A stretch of 50,097 nucleotides of DNA from an uncultured Eubacteriales bacterium. Lineage in GTDB: Bacteria; Bacillota; Clostridia; Oscillospirales; CAJFTT01. The stretch lies in contig CASDVX010000099.1 of NCBI GenBank assembly GCA_949284545.1, forward strand, positions 1 to 50,097, in the 5' to 3' direction. The position numbers and the translations under genes are program-made. The notes below the pieces were generated by a model. That model made no database searches. It was not told the origin of the DNA and saw nothing but the letters and a program-made list of their open reading frames with translations. Positions 1 to 8,327 of the stretch are shown in pieces; the first letter of the stretch is position 1; every line of letters starts with the position of its first letter.

Positions 1-97
1 TCACAAAACGCGAAAGATGTCGTTGTGTTTTCGATAAAAATCTCCTATGATTACACTGTCAGCCGGCGCTGAAATATCATTAAGGGGAGAAAATATC

Positions 98-457
98 ATG
101 AACACAGACAAAATCTACGCAGAAGCGATTGCAAACGAGTATGCGCCTAAAGAGGCCTCAAAGGTGGTTGCCCTGAAAAAGCTGGACATGAAAGCAAAAA
201 GCAAGGCAAATATTTTTGCCTACACTTTCGGCGTCCTCATGGCCCTTGTGCTCGGAACGGGTATGTGTCTTTCCATGAGTGTAATAGGAGACGGGAGCGC
301 TTTCATGGTCGGAGCCGGGATTGCCGTGGGGATTTTAGGCATAGCCGGCGTCAGCGTGAATTATCCGATATATAAAAAGTTGCTGGACGCGGGCAAAAGG
401 AAATATGCGTTTGAGATCATGCAGCTTGCAAAGGAAATAAGCGAATCGGCGGAATGA
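98..457 (+). CDS. Small two-helix membrane protein of unknown function
   Basis: A protein of 119 residues. I chose the ATG at 98 because AAGGGGAG lies just upstream at 82-89; an earlier in-frame start at 47 has no ribosome site. Residues about 1-35 are charged and hydrophilic. Two hydrophobic helices follow at about 39-60 and 68-90, the second Gly/Ala-rich, and a basic amphipathic tail ends the protein. It looks like a helical hairpin in the cytoplasmic membrane with both ends inside. I recall similar Clostridia proteins carrying the automatic name dihydropteridine reductase, but no NAD(P)H fold or catalytic motif is visible, so I do not use that name. The TetR gene starts 17 bases downstream, so the two may be co-transcribed. 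Function unknown. Confidence 0.75.
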   Translation: MNTDKIYAEAIANEYAPKEASKVVALKKLDMKAKSKANIFAYTFGVLMALVLGTGMCLSMSVIGDGSAFMVGAGIAVGILGIAGVSVNYPIYKKLLDAGKRKYAFEIMQLAKEISESAE

Positions 458-474
458 TACGGGGAGGGCGGCGT

Positions 475-1074
475 ATGAATAAATCTGAGAGCAAGTACTT
501 TAACACCGCCCTGCGTATGGACAAGGCACTCATAGCTCTGCTGGAGAAAAAGGATCTGGAGTACATCACGGTTAAAGAGATCTGCGAGGAAGCCGGGGTG
601 AACCGGTCCACGTTCTACCTTCATTACGAGACGATCGGTGATCTGGTGAATGAGACAACAGAGATGATCAATGAACGCTTCCTGTCATATTTTCCGCAGA
701 ACGAAAAGAACATTTCGGATGAGCTCGAAGGCCGGCAACTGAGTGAGCTCATTCTGGTTACGAAAGAATATCTGATACCGTACCTCAGGTTTATAAAGGA
801 TAATAAAAGAGTTTACCGCGCGTCGTTCAGAAATCCAAACGATATGCAGGCGCACGCGCGGTACGGGGAACTGAAAAAGCACATACTTAGCCCCATACTT
901 GACAGATTCAGGGTTCCTGTGCCGTATCACCGGTATTACATCGCCTACTATATCGAGGGGATTATCGCCATCGTAAAGGAATGGCTGCGTCGGGACTGTG
1001 AGGATGAGGTCGAAATGATAGCCGATATCATAGAGCAATGCGTAAGACCCGAACCCGGAAAATATGGGGGATAA
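475..1074 (+). CDS. TetR/AcrR-family transcriptional regulator
   Basis: A 199-residue protein. The ATG at 475 is preceded by GGGGAGGG at 461-468, which favours it over an earlier in-frame start at 454. The N-terminal helix-turn-helix is clear: residues about 10-52 carry the TetR pattern ITVKEICEEAGVNRSTFYLHY. The all-helical C-terminal part (about 75-195) resembles the TetR_C/DhaS-like ligand and dimer domain and includes a YRASFRNPN-type segment. The stop codon is 4 bases before the start of the next gene, a polytopic membrane protein, so the pair is probably translated together and the regulator may control that neighbour. The ligand cannot be inferred from sequence. Confidence 0.88.
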   Translation: MNKSESKYFNTALRMDKALIALLEKKDLEYITVKEICEEAGVNRSTFYLHYETIGDLVNETTEMINERFLSYFPQNEKNISDELEGRQLSELILVTKEYLIPYLRFIKDNKRVYRASFRNPNDMQAHARYGELKKHILSPILDRFRVPVPYHRYYIAYYIEGIIAIVKEWLRRDCEDEVEMIADIIEQCVRPEPGKYGG

Positions 1075-1078
1075 CGGT

Positions 1079-1744
1079 ATGCACGGGAAGGCCATGACGT
1101 TTCTGAGAGAGCGAAGGGACAGCCGGCTTTACGGCATCCTGACAGGTCCTGCGGTTTCATTCGGGGTTACGGCGCTGTTTGCGCTGTATCACGGTTACCT
1201 GGGTCTAAGCCTTACGTCGGTGTGGCACGGCGGCATATGCATATTCTATCTTCTTCTGACGGCAATACGGGGGATCATTTTCCTCACGGAAAAGCTTAAC
1301 CGGACGCGGGGAGAAAAGGAACGGGCCGTCAGCCGCCGCAGGACTTTTTTCATAAGTTCCGCTTTGCTTCTCGCGCTTGATCTGGCGCTGATACTTCCGA
1401 TAGCCATGATGGTCGTTATGGAGAGACCGGTTGACATTGGACTTATCCCGGCAATAGCGATGGCGACCTATACCACCTACAAGGTCACAATTGCGTCCGT
1501 GCGCGTCCGCAGACAGAGACGCAGTCCGGACGGAGATATCCTTATTTCGGAACTGCGGACGGTGAACTTCATTGACGCACTGGTTTCTGTCCTGACCCTA
1601 CAGAACACCTTGATCATGGTAAATCAGGACCAGGCGGGTGAGGACGATATGTTTATCCTGTCCGCCGTTTCCAGCGCGGCCATATATGCCGTGATCGTGT
1701 TCGTGACGGTTTATATGATGGTAAAAGGTTCAAAAAGGGCATGA
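1079..1744 (+). CDS. Polytopic membrane protein of unknown family
   Basis: A 221-residue protein with about five or six hydrophobic segments (near residues 20-40, 46-68, 92-115, 118-140, 165-185 and 192-215) separated by Arg-rich loops, for example RVRRQRR. The ATG at 1079 is chosen because GGGGGA at 1066-1071 sits seven bases upstream. An ATG at 1064 lies inside the preceding regulator and has no such site. It follows the TetR gene by only 4 bases, so it is the best candidate for that regulator's target. I recognise no transporter motif. Its size and helix count resemble uncharacterised Firmicutes membrane proteins next to TetR genes, but this is context, not homology. Confidence 0.75.
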   Translation: MHGKAMTFLRERRDSRLYGILTGPAVSFGVTALFALYHGYLGLSLTSVWHGGICIFYLLLTAIRGIIFLTEKLNRTRGEKERAVSRRRTFFISSALLLALDLALILPIAMMVVMERPVDIGLIPAIAMATYTTYKVTIASVRVRRQRRSPDGDILISELRTVNFIDALVSVLTLQNTLIMVNQDQAGEDDMFILSAVSSAAIYAVIVFVTVYMMVKGSKRA

Positions 1745-1940
1745 AAATCTAAAAATTTCCGCGGTCCGAATTCAAACAGAACGAAGCAGCGGCGTAAGGT
1801 TTAACGCTGCCGCCTGCATGCCTGCAGCGCGACTTTCCTGTATCTGCATCTGCATATCGACGCACTCGTCATTTGCCATGCCTGTTTGCATGAAGTTTTA
1901 ACAGGCAGTGACCGCCAGAACGGGTACGTCATAAAATGAA

Positions 1941-1970
1941 GAGGGACAAAGTCCCTCTGATTTTTGTTTT
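1941..1970 (+). terminator. Terminator-like hairpin in the leader of the VWA gene
   Basis: GAGGGAC at 1941-1947 pairs with GTCCCTC at 1951-1957 across an AAA loop, followed by TGATTTTTGTTTTT. The T-tract runs directly into AGGAGG (1972-1977), the ribosome site of the VWA gene starting at 1987. It has the form of an intrinsic terminator. It may end transcripts from upstream, or it may lie in the VWA leader and act as an attenuator or a processed stem. The 1745-1940 stretch before it holds no gene I can support. Confidence 0.65.
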
Positions 1971-1986
1971 TAGGAGGTAACACGCA

Positions 1987-3369
1987 ATGGGTGTTACAAG
2001 TTCAAATAAGCAGATAAGCGCCGACCGCATAGACTGCGACGGAACGCTTAAAGTTACTCTCGCGCTTTCCGCGTCCCCGGATATTCTCACCAATCCTACC
2101 GATATAGTTTTGGTGCTGGACCGTTCGGGCAGTATGACGGGAAGCCCGCTTGCCAACATGAAAGCGGGGGCAAAAACATTCATCGATATCATATCCGAGA
2201 GCACGGGCGGTTCTCAGGACGGGATGATTGGCTCCGGGAGCCGTATAGGGATAGCCAGCTTTGCCGACACCGCCACGGCGAACACACAGCTCATCACCTC
2301 GGTGGACGCGCTCAAGAGCGCGGTGGACAGCCTGACGGCGGGCGGATCAACGAACCACGCGGATGCATTTTCCACGGCAGCGCAGCTCTTTGACCCGTTT
2401 TCCGCAAACGCCAGGGTTATAGTCATGTTTACCGACGGTAAGACCACAACGGGCATGCCCCCTTCGCCCGTGGCGGCGTCAATAAGGGCGACAGGCGTGA
2501 TAATATACTGCATCGGCCTGATAGGGTCAGACGGCATAGACGTCAATGTCCTTAACGACTGGGCAACTGACCCGGATGCTTCCCATGTGGCCGTGACTCC
2601 CGACGATGCCGATCTGGAAGAGCTGTTCAAGGAATTGGCTGCCAATATATCCAAAACGGGAGCTACCGATATAGTCATTGACGAAGTGGTAAACCCCGAC
2701 TTTGTGATAACCAGTATGGATATGCCCACAAAGGGCAATGCCACGGTTTTGGATACAAACACTATCCAGTGGAAGATAGATGAGCTGGGCGTGACCGCTA
2801 ACGAAGGTGCGTCGCTGGAATTCTATATCAGGCACATCGCAGGAGATTCAGGCGAAAAGCTGGTCAATCAGAGCATCACTTACTCCGATAACGAGGGCAA
2901 CACGGTCATATTCCCCAAGCCCACGGTCACGGTGGACTGCGATATTGTGGTAAACCCGGAACCGTGCCCGACCCCCGTGGACCTGACCGTGTCGGGGTGC
3001 AACGACTCCGCGTTGGTAGACTTAGGGGACACCTACCTTGAGTCCCAGGGGCGCATACTCCAGCTTGACGTGACCGTCAAAAATGTCTGCCCCGGAAAAC
3101 GCGTCGCACTCGCCGTGATACTCACGGAGGTGGACGAAAACGGGATGGAGTATCAGCGCGGCATGAAGGCCTTCACCATTCCGGCGCACGATTATGACGG
3201 CTGCCGCGACGTGCTGGTAAAATGCATCAAGTTTGTGCTTCCCGAGGATCTGGACGTATCCGGAAGTTCCACGGCCATGTGCAACGAAAGGAACTTCAGG
3301 GCGCGGGTGATTGCCCATAATATCGACACGGATTACAGGTGCTGCGAATCGGTGACCGTATCCCTGTGA
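1987..3369 (+). CDS. von Willebrand factor type A domain protein, no signal peptide
   Basis: A 460-residue protein with an ideal ribosome site, AGGAGG at 1972-1977. Residues about 36-215 form a VWA domain: the metal-binding MIDAS motif DRSGSM is at 45-50, and the later conserved acidic site is in FTDGKTTTG. Residues about 225-310 look like a beta-rich repeat domain (DIVIDEVVNPDF, then TIQWKIDELG). The last 140 residues contain nine cysteines, including a CC pair, and a beta-rich segment. There is no signal peptide, membrane helix or LPxTG motif, so the protein is either cytosolic or reaches a surface without Sec. Mother-cell assembly on the spore would fit but is my inference. It stands alone, with a terminator-like hairpin before it and a strong terminator after it. 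Confidence 0.85.
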   Translation: MGVTSSNKQISADRIDCDGTLKVTLALSASPDILTNPTDIVLVLDRSGSMTGSPLANMKAGAKTFIDIISESTGGSQDGMIGSGSRIGIASFADTATANTQLITSVDALKSAVDSLTAGGSTNHADAFSTAAQLFDPFSANARVIVMFTDGKTTTGMPPSPVAASIRATGVIIYCIGLIGSDGIDVNVLNDWATDPDASHVAVTPDDADLEELFKELAANISKTGATDIVIDEVVNPDFVITSMDMPTKGNATVLDTNTIQWKIDELGVTANEGASLEFYIRHIAGDSGEKLVNQSITYSDNEGNTVIFPKPTVTVDCDIVVNPEPCPTPVDLTVSGCNDSALVDLGDTYLESQGRILQLDVTVKNVCPGKRVALAVILTEVDENGMEYQRGMKAFTIPAHDYDGCRDVLVKCIKFVLPEDLDVSGSSTAMCNERNFRARVIAHNIDTDYRCCESVTVSL

Positions 3370-3380
3370 CGGTGTAAAAC

Positions 3381-3413
3381 GAAAGCCGGCTTTAAGCCGG
3401 CTTTCATTTTTTA
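3381..3413. terminator. Strong intrinsic terminator between convergent genes
   Basis: A perfect 10-bp stem, GAAAGCCGGC (3381-3390) and GCCGGCTTTC (3396-3405), with loop TTTAA, followed by ATTTTTTAA. Read on the minus strand the stem is followed by GTTTTAC, so it can also serve the convergent gene ending at 3452. Confidence 0.92.
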
Positions 3414-3451
3414 ATCCCGCCGGCAGAACGCCGAAAATCTTTCGGTGCACC

Positions 3452-4303
3452 TCAGTACGGGTATTCATATTCGAAGGAAGCCCTTGACGTGTCAAACGAA
3501 AAAAGCGTGTGGGTGCCCTGCCGGAACCGGAAGGAGGCACGGCAGGAGGCGCTTTCCCGGATCGTGCGGCTCATCGCCCCGTTCTCAGGTGCGAGAAGCG
3601 CGCGCTCCCGCCTTTCGAGCAGCCTTGCCGTCAAAACCGCGCCGCCCTGACGTATGACTATTTCGCCGTTTTTAATTTTTACGGCCCTCCCTCCCAGATA
3701 AGTCGCCAACCGGTATTCCTTTCCCCGCCACATGACCACCGCTATAACTCCGGTGAAACGGAGAAGCCCCACGGGTATGTCCGCAACGCTGAGCATGACC
3801 GACCCGTCGCCAAAATTGCACTGCGCCCACGCGTACTCTTTCGGGAAGGAACGTCCCCGGTCACCTTCTATATAGCCTACTCCGTCGTCGAAACGGTAAT
3901 CGGTTCCGTTTATCCTCACATTCCCGGTAACCGTATGTTCCATGCTCAAAACGCTGTGCCTGCATTCCATAAACGGGAGAAAGCGGAAAGGCCCCATGAT
4001 GTCGTACCGTATAGGGGAAAGCTTCCCGAACCTGACACAACCCTTCGCACGGCAGCCTGGTGCGTTTAGATCCAGGCTCATCCCGCTTTTGCCGAAACGG
4101 TTGCCGTTTACGCATATGTTAAATCCGTCTTTTGCCTCGCTGAAATCTTCAAAGGGGAACCCGGCGTTCCATGCTTCGTCGTCTGAAATAAGCTGTACGG
4201 AACACGATTTTTTTCCGCCGGAAATGTGTACCGACGGGATAACCGCCAACGTCCGGCGGTCCGACTGACACTTGAAGTACCACCCGCAGAAATAATCCTT
4301 CAT
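3452..4303 (-). CDS. Tocopherol cyclase-like protein
   Basis: A 283-residue protein from the ATG at 4303. A TTG at 4330 would add nine residues but has no ribosome site; the chosen ATG has only a distant AAGGGG. The start FCGWYFK, the central IEGDRGRSFPKEYAW segment and the beta-rich remainder match the tocopherol cyclase-like family (Pfam Tocopherol_cycl), whose signature is a GWYFK strand and an E-x-x-x-G-x-x-FP-x-x-Y-x-W motif. In plants and cyanobacteria this fold closes the chromanol ring of vitamin E. Anaerobic Clostridia make no tocopherol, so the bacterial members probably bind or act on another lipid or isoprenoid. No pathway partner lies nearby. The gene is convergent with the VWA gene and divergent from the FAD/Rieske oxidoreductase. 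Confidence 0.72.
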   Translation of the reverse strand: MKDYFCGWYFKCQSDRRTLAVIPSVHISGGKKSCSVQLISDDEAWNAGFPFEDFSEAKDGFNICVNGNRFGKSGMSLDLNAPGCRAKGCVRFGKLSPIRYDIMGPFRFLPFMECRHSVLSMEHTVTGNVRINGTDYRFDDGVGYIEGDRGRSFPKEYAWAQCNFGDGSVMLSVADIPVGLLRFTGVIAVVMWRGKEYRLATYLGGRAVKIKNGEIVIRQGGAVLTARLLERRERALLAPENGAMSRTIRESASCRASFRFRQGTHTLFSFDTSRASFEYEYPY

Positions 4304-4473
4304 ACCGTTAAAGTGCCCCTTTTTTGACAAATCTGAGGTTTATTTTCTGCTTATGCGGCGGGAATATTCGCAAAAAACTCCATGCCTGCGTCGGCAAATT
4401 TGATTTTACCGGAATACCTGCGCGAGTATGAAGGATAATATTCGTAAGCCAAACGTTTTTTGGAGGTACGGAG

Positions 4474-5771
4474 ATGGAATCATTATGGTCGCAGACATGG
4501 AAGAAACCGCAGTTTGAAAGCCTGTCCGGCAAAATAAAAACGGACGTGCTGATAATAGGCGGAGGGATGGCCGGTATTTTATGCGCGTACATGCTTCACC
4601 GCAGGGGAGTGCCGTATGTGCTGGCGGAAGCTCGATCCGTGTGCGGTGGCATAACCGGCAACACCACCGCAAAGATAACCTCGCAGCACGGGCTAATTTA
4701 CGATAAGCTCATCCGTGAATTCGGCGAAGAAAAAGCCCGTCTGTATTTTGAAGCCAACGAAAAGGCGCTGTCTGCTTACCGCGGCTGTGCGGCGGCATGG
4801 ATTGCGATTTTGAGGAAAAGGATTCCTATGTTTATTCCATTGATGACCGCGGGAAGATAGAGAAAGAGATAACGGCGCTGGAAAGACTGGGTGGGCGGCC
4901 GCAGTTTGCCGCCCGGATCCCGCTTCCGTTCCCGGTTGCCGGCGCGGTGAAATACCCCGGTCAGGCGCAGTTCCACCCTCTGAAATTCATATCCTCCGTA
5001 TCTGAAGGACTGAATATTTACGAGAATACCGCAGTAAGGGAGCTTGCGCCGAAAAGAGCGGTGACCGAACGCGGGGAGATCGCTGCGGAACATATCGTAG
5101 TTGCCACGCATTTCCCGATTTTAAACAAACACGGCGGGTATTTTATAAAAATGTATCAGCGGCGGTCTTACGTACTTGCCCTCGAAAACGCGCCGAACGT
5201 GGAAGGGATGTATATAGACGAAGCGACCGACGGGCTGTCATTTCGCAATTACCGGGACCTTCTTCTCTTGGGCGGGGGAGGACACCGCACAGGGAAAGAA
5301 GGGGGGAACTGGAACGAACTGCGGGGCTTTGCGCGTAAATACTACCCGGATGCAGCGGAGAAATACCGCTGGGCCTCGCAGGACTGCATGACCCTCGACG
5401 GAGTCCCATATATAGGGGCTTATTCCTCCGGCACGTCTAATTTGTACGTTGCCACGGGGTTCAACAAGTGGGGGATGACATCTTCCATGGTCGCCGCATC
5501 GGTTTTGTGCGATATGATTACCGGTAAGAAAAACCAGTACGCGGAGCTTTTTTCGCCGTCAAGGACGGTGCTCCGCCCGCAGCTTGCCGCAAACGCTTTT
5601 GAATCGGTCATCAGTCTGCTCACACCGTCGACAAAACGCTGCCCGCACCTGGGCTGCGCGCTGAAATGGAATCCGGCGGAACATACATGGGACTGCCCCT
5701 GCCACGGCTCAAGATTCACGGAAGCGGGCGGACTGATCGATAATCCCGCCACGGGAGATCTGAAAAAGTAG
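4474..5771 (+). pseudogene. FAD-dependent oxidoreductase with C-terminal Rieske domain, frameshifted
   Basis: The ATG at 4474 follows GGAGG at 4462-4466. The first frame (to a stop at 4860) encodes a Rossmann FAD-binding motif, VLIIGGGMAGILCAYML, and the conserved GNTTAKITSQHG. The protein then continues in another frame from about 4782 to 5771, with LYVATGFNKWGMTSS and a C-terminal Rieske [2Fe-2S] site: CPHLGC followed by CPCHGS. One missing base at about 4782-4783 explains the break. Adding a base after CGC would read CGC-NGG-CTG-TGC-GGC and give one protein of about 432 residues. Family members (DAO-type dehydrogenases joined to a Rieske domain) are usually a little longer. The downstream frame is fully open and conserved, so the shift is either very recent or a sequencing error. 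No in-frame ribosome site would let the second part be made alone. Substrate unknown. Confidence 0.85.
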
Positions 5772-6112
5772 CGCGGGCTGCCGCGCCGCCGCAGTTGTAC
5801 GCCACACTCCCTTATGGCGCAGATGCCAAAATTCACATAGCGCCACAGATAGCGCACATAGCGCCGCCAGTTTCCGCGTCAATTCCCGTTTCGTTCCCGC
5901 CGGTTACTGCGTTCATGCCGGCTGCTCCCCCGCGCCGGCTAGTGTAACGCATGTCATGTATGCCTGCGCGCTTCCCGTGCCGACGCGTACGTGGCAACGC
6001 CTATACCACCGCCTCTGCAGCCTCCCGTGTTTGTGCTTATCCTCACCGCTGTAACGCTTCGGGGACCCGTAGCATACACTGTTAGCGAGGCTTTCCTAAG
6101 GAGGAGTGAAAA
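5772..6112. other. 341-base gap with no gene
   Basis: A GC-rich, pyrimidine-rich stretch with short imperfect echoes such as repeated AGCGC. I see no ORF with a ribosome site, RNA gene or clear terminator. The AAGGAGGAG at 6099-6107 belongs to the cupin gene that follows. Confidence 0.6.
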
Positions 6113-6556
6113 ATGAGACAAAACAGACGCGGCGGCTGCCGACAGCCCATAAGGGACTGCGGCCCCCAGCCGTTTGTTGCCAACATCGATTGTCTGGCAA
6201 AAATGAATACCAATTACCGCACGGCTCTTTGGACAGGGGAACATCTCCAGGTGACGCTGATGAGCATCCCCGCGGGCGGGGATATCGGCCTAGAAATGCA
6301 CGATGACGTAGACCAGTTCATACGCATTGAAAGCGGGTACGCTCTGGTGCAGATGGGCAGATGCTGCGACGCTTTCGACAGCTGTCAGAGAGTAAACGGC
6401 GAATACGCGGTATTCATCCCGGCCGGAACATGGCACAATATCACAAATATCGGACGTACGCCGCTCAGGCTGTATTCCGTCTATGCGCCGCCCCAGCATC
6501 CTTTCGGCACCGTTCACAGGACCAAAAGGGACGCGGAGTGCGCGGAGAACCGGTAA
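6113..6556 (+). CDS. Cupin-domain protein
   Basis: A 147-residue protein with a very strong ribosome site (AAGGAGGAG, 6099-6107). Residues about 43-135 form a single cupin barrel. Motif 1 appears as IGLEMHDDVDQFIRIESG, and motif 2 as IPAGTWHNITN. The usual second histidine of motif 1 is replaced (HDDVDQ rather than HxH), so metal binding may use a changed ligand set: His, Asp, Gln and the motif-2 His. The N-terminal 25 residues are Arg/Gly/Cys-rich. Related small cupins are common in Clostridia and are often annotated as mannose-6-phosphate isomerase-like, without a proven reaction. The gene is monocistronic: a long empty stretch lies before it and a terminator after it. Confidence 0.82.
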   Translation: MRQNRRGGCRQPIRDCGPQPFVANIDCLAKMNTNYRTALWTGEHLQVTLMSIPAGGDIGLEMHDDVDQFIRIESGYALVQMGRCCDAFDSCQRVNGEYAVFIPAGTWHNITNIGRTPLRLYSVYAPPQHPFGTVHRTKRDAECAENR

Positions 6557-6587
6557 CGATTTCGCCTCGGCGTTTAATATATACAGA

Positions 6588-6628
6588 CAGCGCGGGGGAC
6601 CTCAGGAAGGGTCCCCCGCGCTGCTTTT
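6588..6628 (+). terminator. Intrinsic terminator after the cupin gene
   Basis: A 13-bp GC-rich stem, CAGCGCGGGGGAC (6588-6600) with GTCCCCCGCGCTG (6611-6623), 10-base loop, followed by CTTTTC. The T-tract is short but the stem is very strong. Confidence 0.85.
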
Positions 6629-6949
6629 CGGGAACTTGTCAAACGCGCCGCCCCGACGCCCGACGCTCCACCGCGTTTTTAACGCCTGCGTGACGCCCGC
6701 TATTTTTTCCACGCCGCCGCACCCGCTCCCGACGTTCCCGTGCTGCCTCCGCGCGCCCGTATTCCCCGCTGTTGTCCGGCTGCCTGCTGTTCAGATACCG
6801 GGATTTTTCCGCTTTTCGCATTGCCTTCCTGAATTAACCTTATTGAGTTAACAATAAATCGGATACCGACCGTTTCCGACTTAAAAGAGGTAATCCTTTA
6901 ACCTCAAAACGGGTAATCTAATCACAAAAGGACGGATCGGGGAGATAAA
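6629..6949. other. 321-base gap; candidate regulatory end
   Basis: The first 200 bases are C- and T-rich and carry no gene I can support. The last 110 bases become AT-rich and hold the upstream region of the small XRE regulator, including TTAACCTTATTGAGTTAA at about 6834-6851, an imperfect inverted repeat. Confidence 0.5.
6887..6918 (+). promoter_or_regulatory. Candidate operator of the small XRE regulator
   Basis: GAGGT (6887-6891) and ACCTC (6901-6905) form an inverted repeat. GGTAATC also occurs twice as a direct repeat (6889-6895 and 6912-6918). The element ends 31 bases before the start of an HTH gene, a common position for an autoregulatory site. This is inference from symmetry and position only. 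Confidence 0.35.
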
Positions 6950-7192
6950 ATGAACGTAGGCAATGCGGTAAGAGAAAGGTTATTGGAGCTGTGTTCCGGC
7001 AGGAATATAACGGTCAACCGCCTTGCGACCATGAGCGGGGTGACGCAGTCCACGCTCACCAACATAATGAGCGGACGCAGCAACGGCACTACGGTTTCCG
7101 CTATAGAGGAGCTGCGCGACGGCCCTGATATTACCATAACGGAGTTTTTCACATCGGAATTGTTTGAAAATCCTGAGCAGGAGATACATTAA
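6950..7192 (+). CDS. Small XRE-type helix-turn-helix regulator
   Basis: An 80-residue protein consisting almost only of a Cro/C1-type DNA-binding domain. The scanning helix pair is NRLATMSGVTQSTLTNIMSG (about residues 24-43), followed by TTVSAIEELRDGPDITITEFF, the usual end of this family. GGGGAG at 6939-6944 is the ribosome site. There is no effector domain, so it probably acts as a simple dimeric repressor. Many Clostridia have such free-standing 70-80 residue regulators. It is followed by a gap and a terminator, so it is monocistronic. Its targets are unknown; possible operator repeats lie just upstream. Confidence 0.85.
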   Translation: MNVGNAVRERLLELCSGRNITVNRLATMSGVTQSTLTNIMSGRSNGTTVSAIEELRDGPDITITEFFTSELFENPEQEIH

Positions 7193-7457
7193 GCGGACGT
7201 CCGCGCGGTGTCCCTTTGCATTATGGGTCTTTGTCGCCTTACCGGCGCCCGCTGTCTTGTCACGGCTGCCGTTTTGCCGCGTCCTCGCCCGCCGGGACGT
7301 GCCGGTTATAACTCGAAAAAATATGTAGCGGTCTGGGGACGAACCTGCGGGAATTTTTCCACGGGAGTATTTTTATCAATACCCGCAGGTAAAAGCCGCA
7401 AATTTTTAGAATTTCGCTTTTCCCGCATGGGCGGGAGATTTCGGCTGATCAAAAATA
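7193..7457. other. Intergenic stretch with no gene
   Basis: This stretch lies between the XRE gene and the terminator shared with the histidine operon; the gene-free interval in total runs 7193-7523. One frame is open here but it has no ribosome site and no recognisable protein. The second half carries short AT-rich runs without clear structure. Confidence 0.5.
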
Positions 7458-7490
7458 AAGGAGGATGCCACGCAGGCGTCCTCCTTTTTA
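7458..7490. terminator. Bidirectional terminator, end of the histidine operon
   Basis: AAGGAGGATGCC (7458-7469) pairs with GGCGTCCTCCTT (7475-7486) across ACGCA. It is followed by TTTTT on the plus strand and, on the minus strand, by TATTTTTGATC. It can therefore stop both the plus-strand XRE transcript and the minus-strand his operon, which ends at 7524. Confidence 0.9.
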
Positions 7491-7523
7491 TCCTGACTGT
7501 TCATCACACCGGTCCCGGACGAT

Positions 7524-8327
7524 TCATCCTTTTTTGTAAAACGGCAGAGAGCGAAGAGACAGGACCTTTACTCCCATGTCCCGGACAAAGGGTTCCCATA
7601 TGCCGAACTGAAAACACAGTGTGTCCGCGCTGTGGCTGTCGCCGGACATTATAACCCCACCGCCGTGAGCGGATATCAGCCTCAGCACATCCGTGCAGGG
7701 GTATGGGACGCTGCGGTATCCCCGGGCTATGGCTCCCGTGTTTACCTCGAATGGCTTGCCCGTTTTCAGCAGACTGATCGCCGCCGCGTCCCTTGATTTC
7801 ACGTACCTTTCGTCCGTCTCGTCAAAAAGTCTCCCGTTTTCGTTGAACTTGGTTATAAGGTCGAAATGTCCTACGATGTCCGCTCCGGTTTCCTCGACGA
7901 CCCGCGACACGGCCGAAAAATATTCTACGGCAAGAGCGCACATATCCCCGCCGAAAAATCTGTCCGCCGCGTCCAGAAGTATTTCCGGGCTGTCGTCTAC
8001 CGGGACATATTCCCCGTCCAGGCGAAGGTAATGCACCGAACCTATTACGTAGTCGAAACCCTCGGCGCGTCCCGAGTACAGGTCCTGCTCTATGCCGCAG
8101 AACACACGTATCCTGCCGCGGTACTTTTCCCTGAGCATGGATATTTCCCTGCGGTATTCCTCGGTTTTGCCGGCGCCCAGACAGTAACGGGTGTCAAAGG
8201 GCGTGTGGCTGTGGGCGGAAAAGCCTATGGCGTCCAGGCCTCCGTCTATCGCCGCAAGGATCATTTCTTCCGGCGTGTCCGCCCCGTCGCAGTACCTTGT
8301 GTGTACGTGAAGATCGTAAAGGCTCAT
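7524..8327 (-). CDS. hisK: Histidinol-phosphatase, PHP family
   Basis: A 267-residue protein. The PHP-superfamily metal motifs are visible: DLHVHTRYCDG (residues 5-15), GFSAHSHTPF, GIEQDL, DYVIGSVHYL, DIVGHFDL, and SGDSHSADT near the end. PHP histidinol-phosphatases hydrolyse L-histidinol phosphate to histidinol, step 8 of histidine synthesis. This type, known from Bacillus and Clostridia, replaces the HAD-type domain of enterobacterial HisB. The start overlaps the hisIE stop by 4 bases, and this is the last gene of the operon, followed by a bidirectional terminator. Its position makes the histidine assignment secure among PHP enzymes. Confidence 0.92.
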   Translation of the reverse strand: MSLYDLHVHTRYCDGADTPEEMILAAIDGGLDAIGFSAHSHTPFDTRYCLGAGKTEEYRREISMLREKYRGRIRVFCGIEQDLYSGRAEGFDYVIGSVHYLRLDGEYVPVDDSPEILLDAADRFFGGDMCALAVEYFSAVSRVVEETGADIVGHFDLITKFNENGRLFDETDERYVKSRDAAAISLLKTGKPFEVNTGAIARGYRSVPYPCTDVLRLISAHGGGVIMSGDSHSADTLCFQFGIWEPFVRDMGVKVLSLRSLPFYKKG

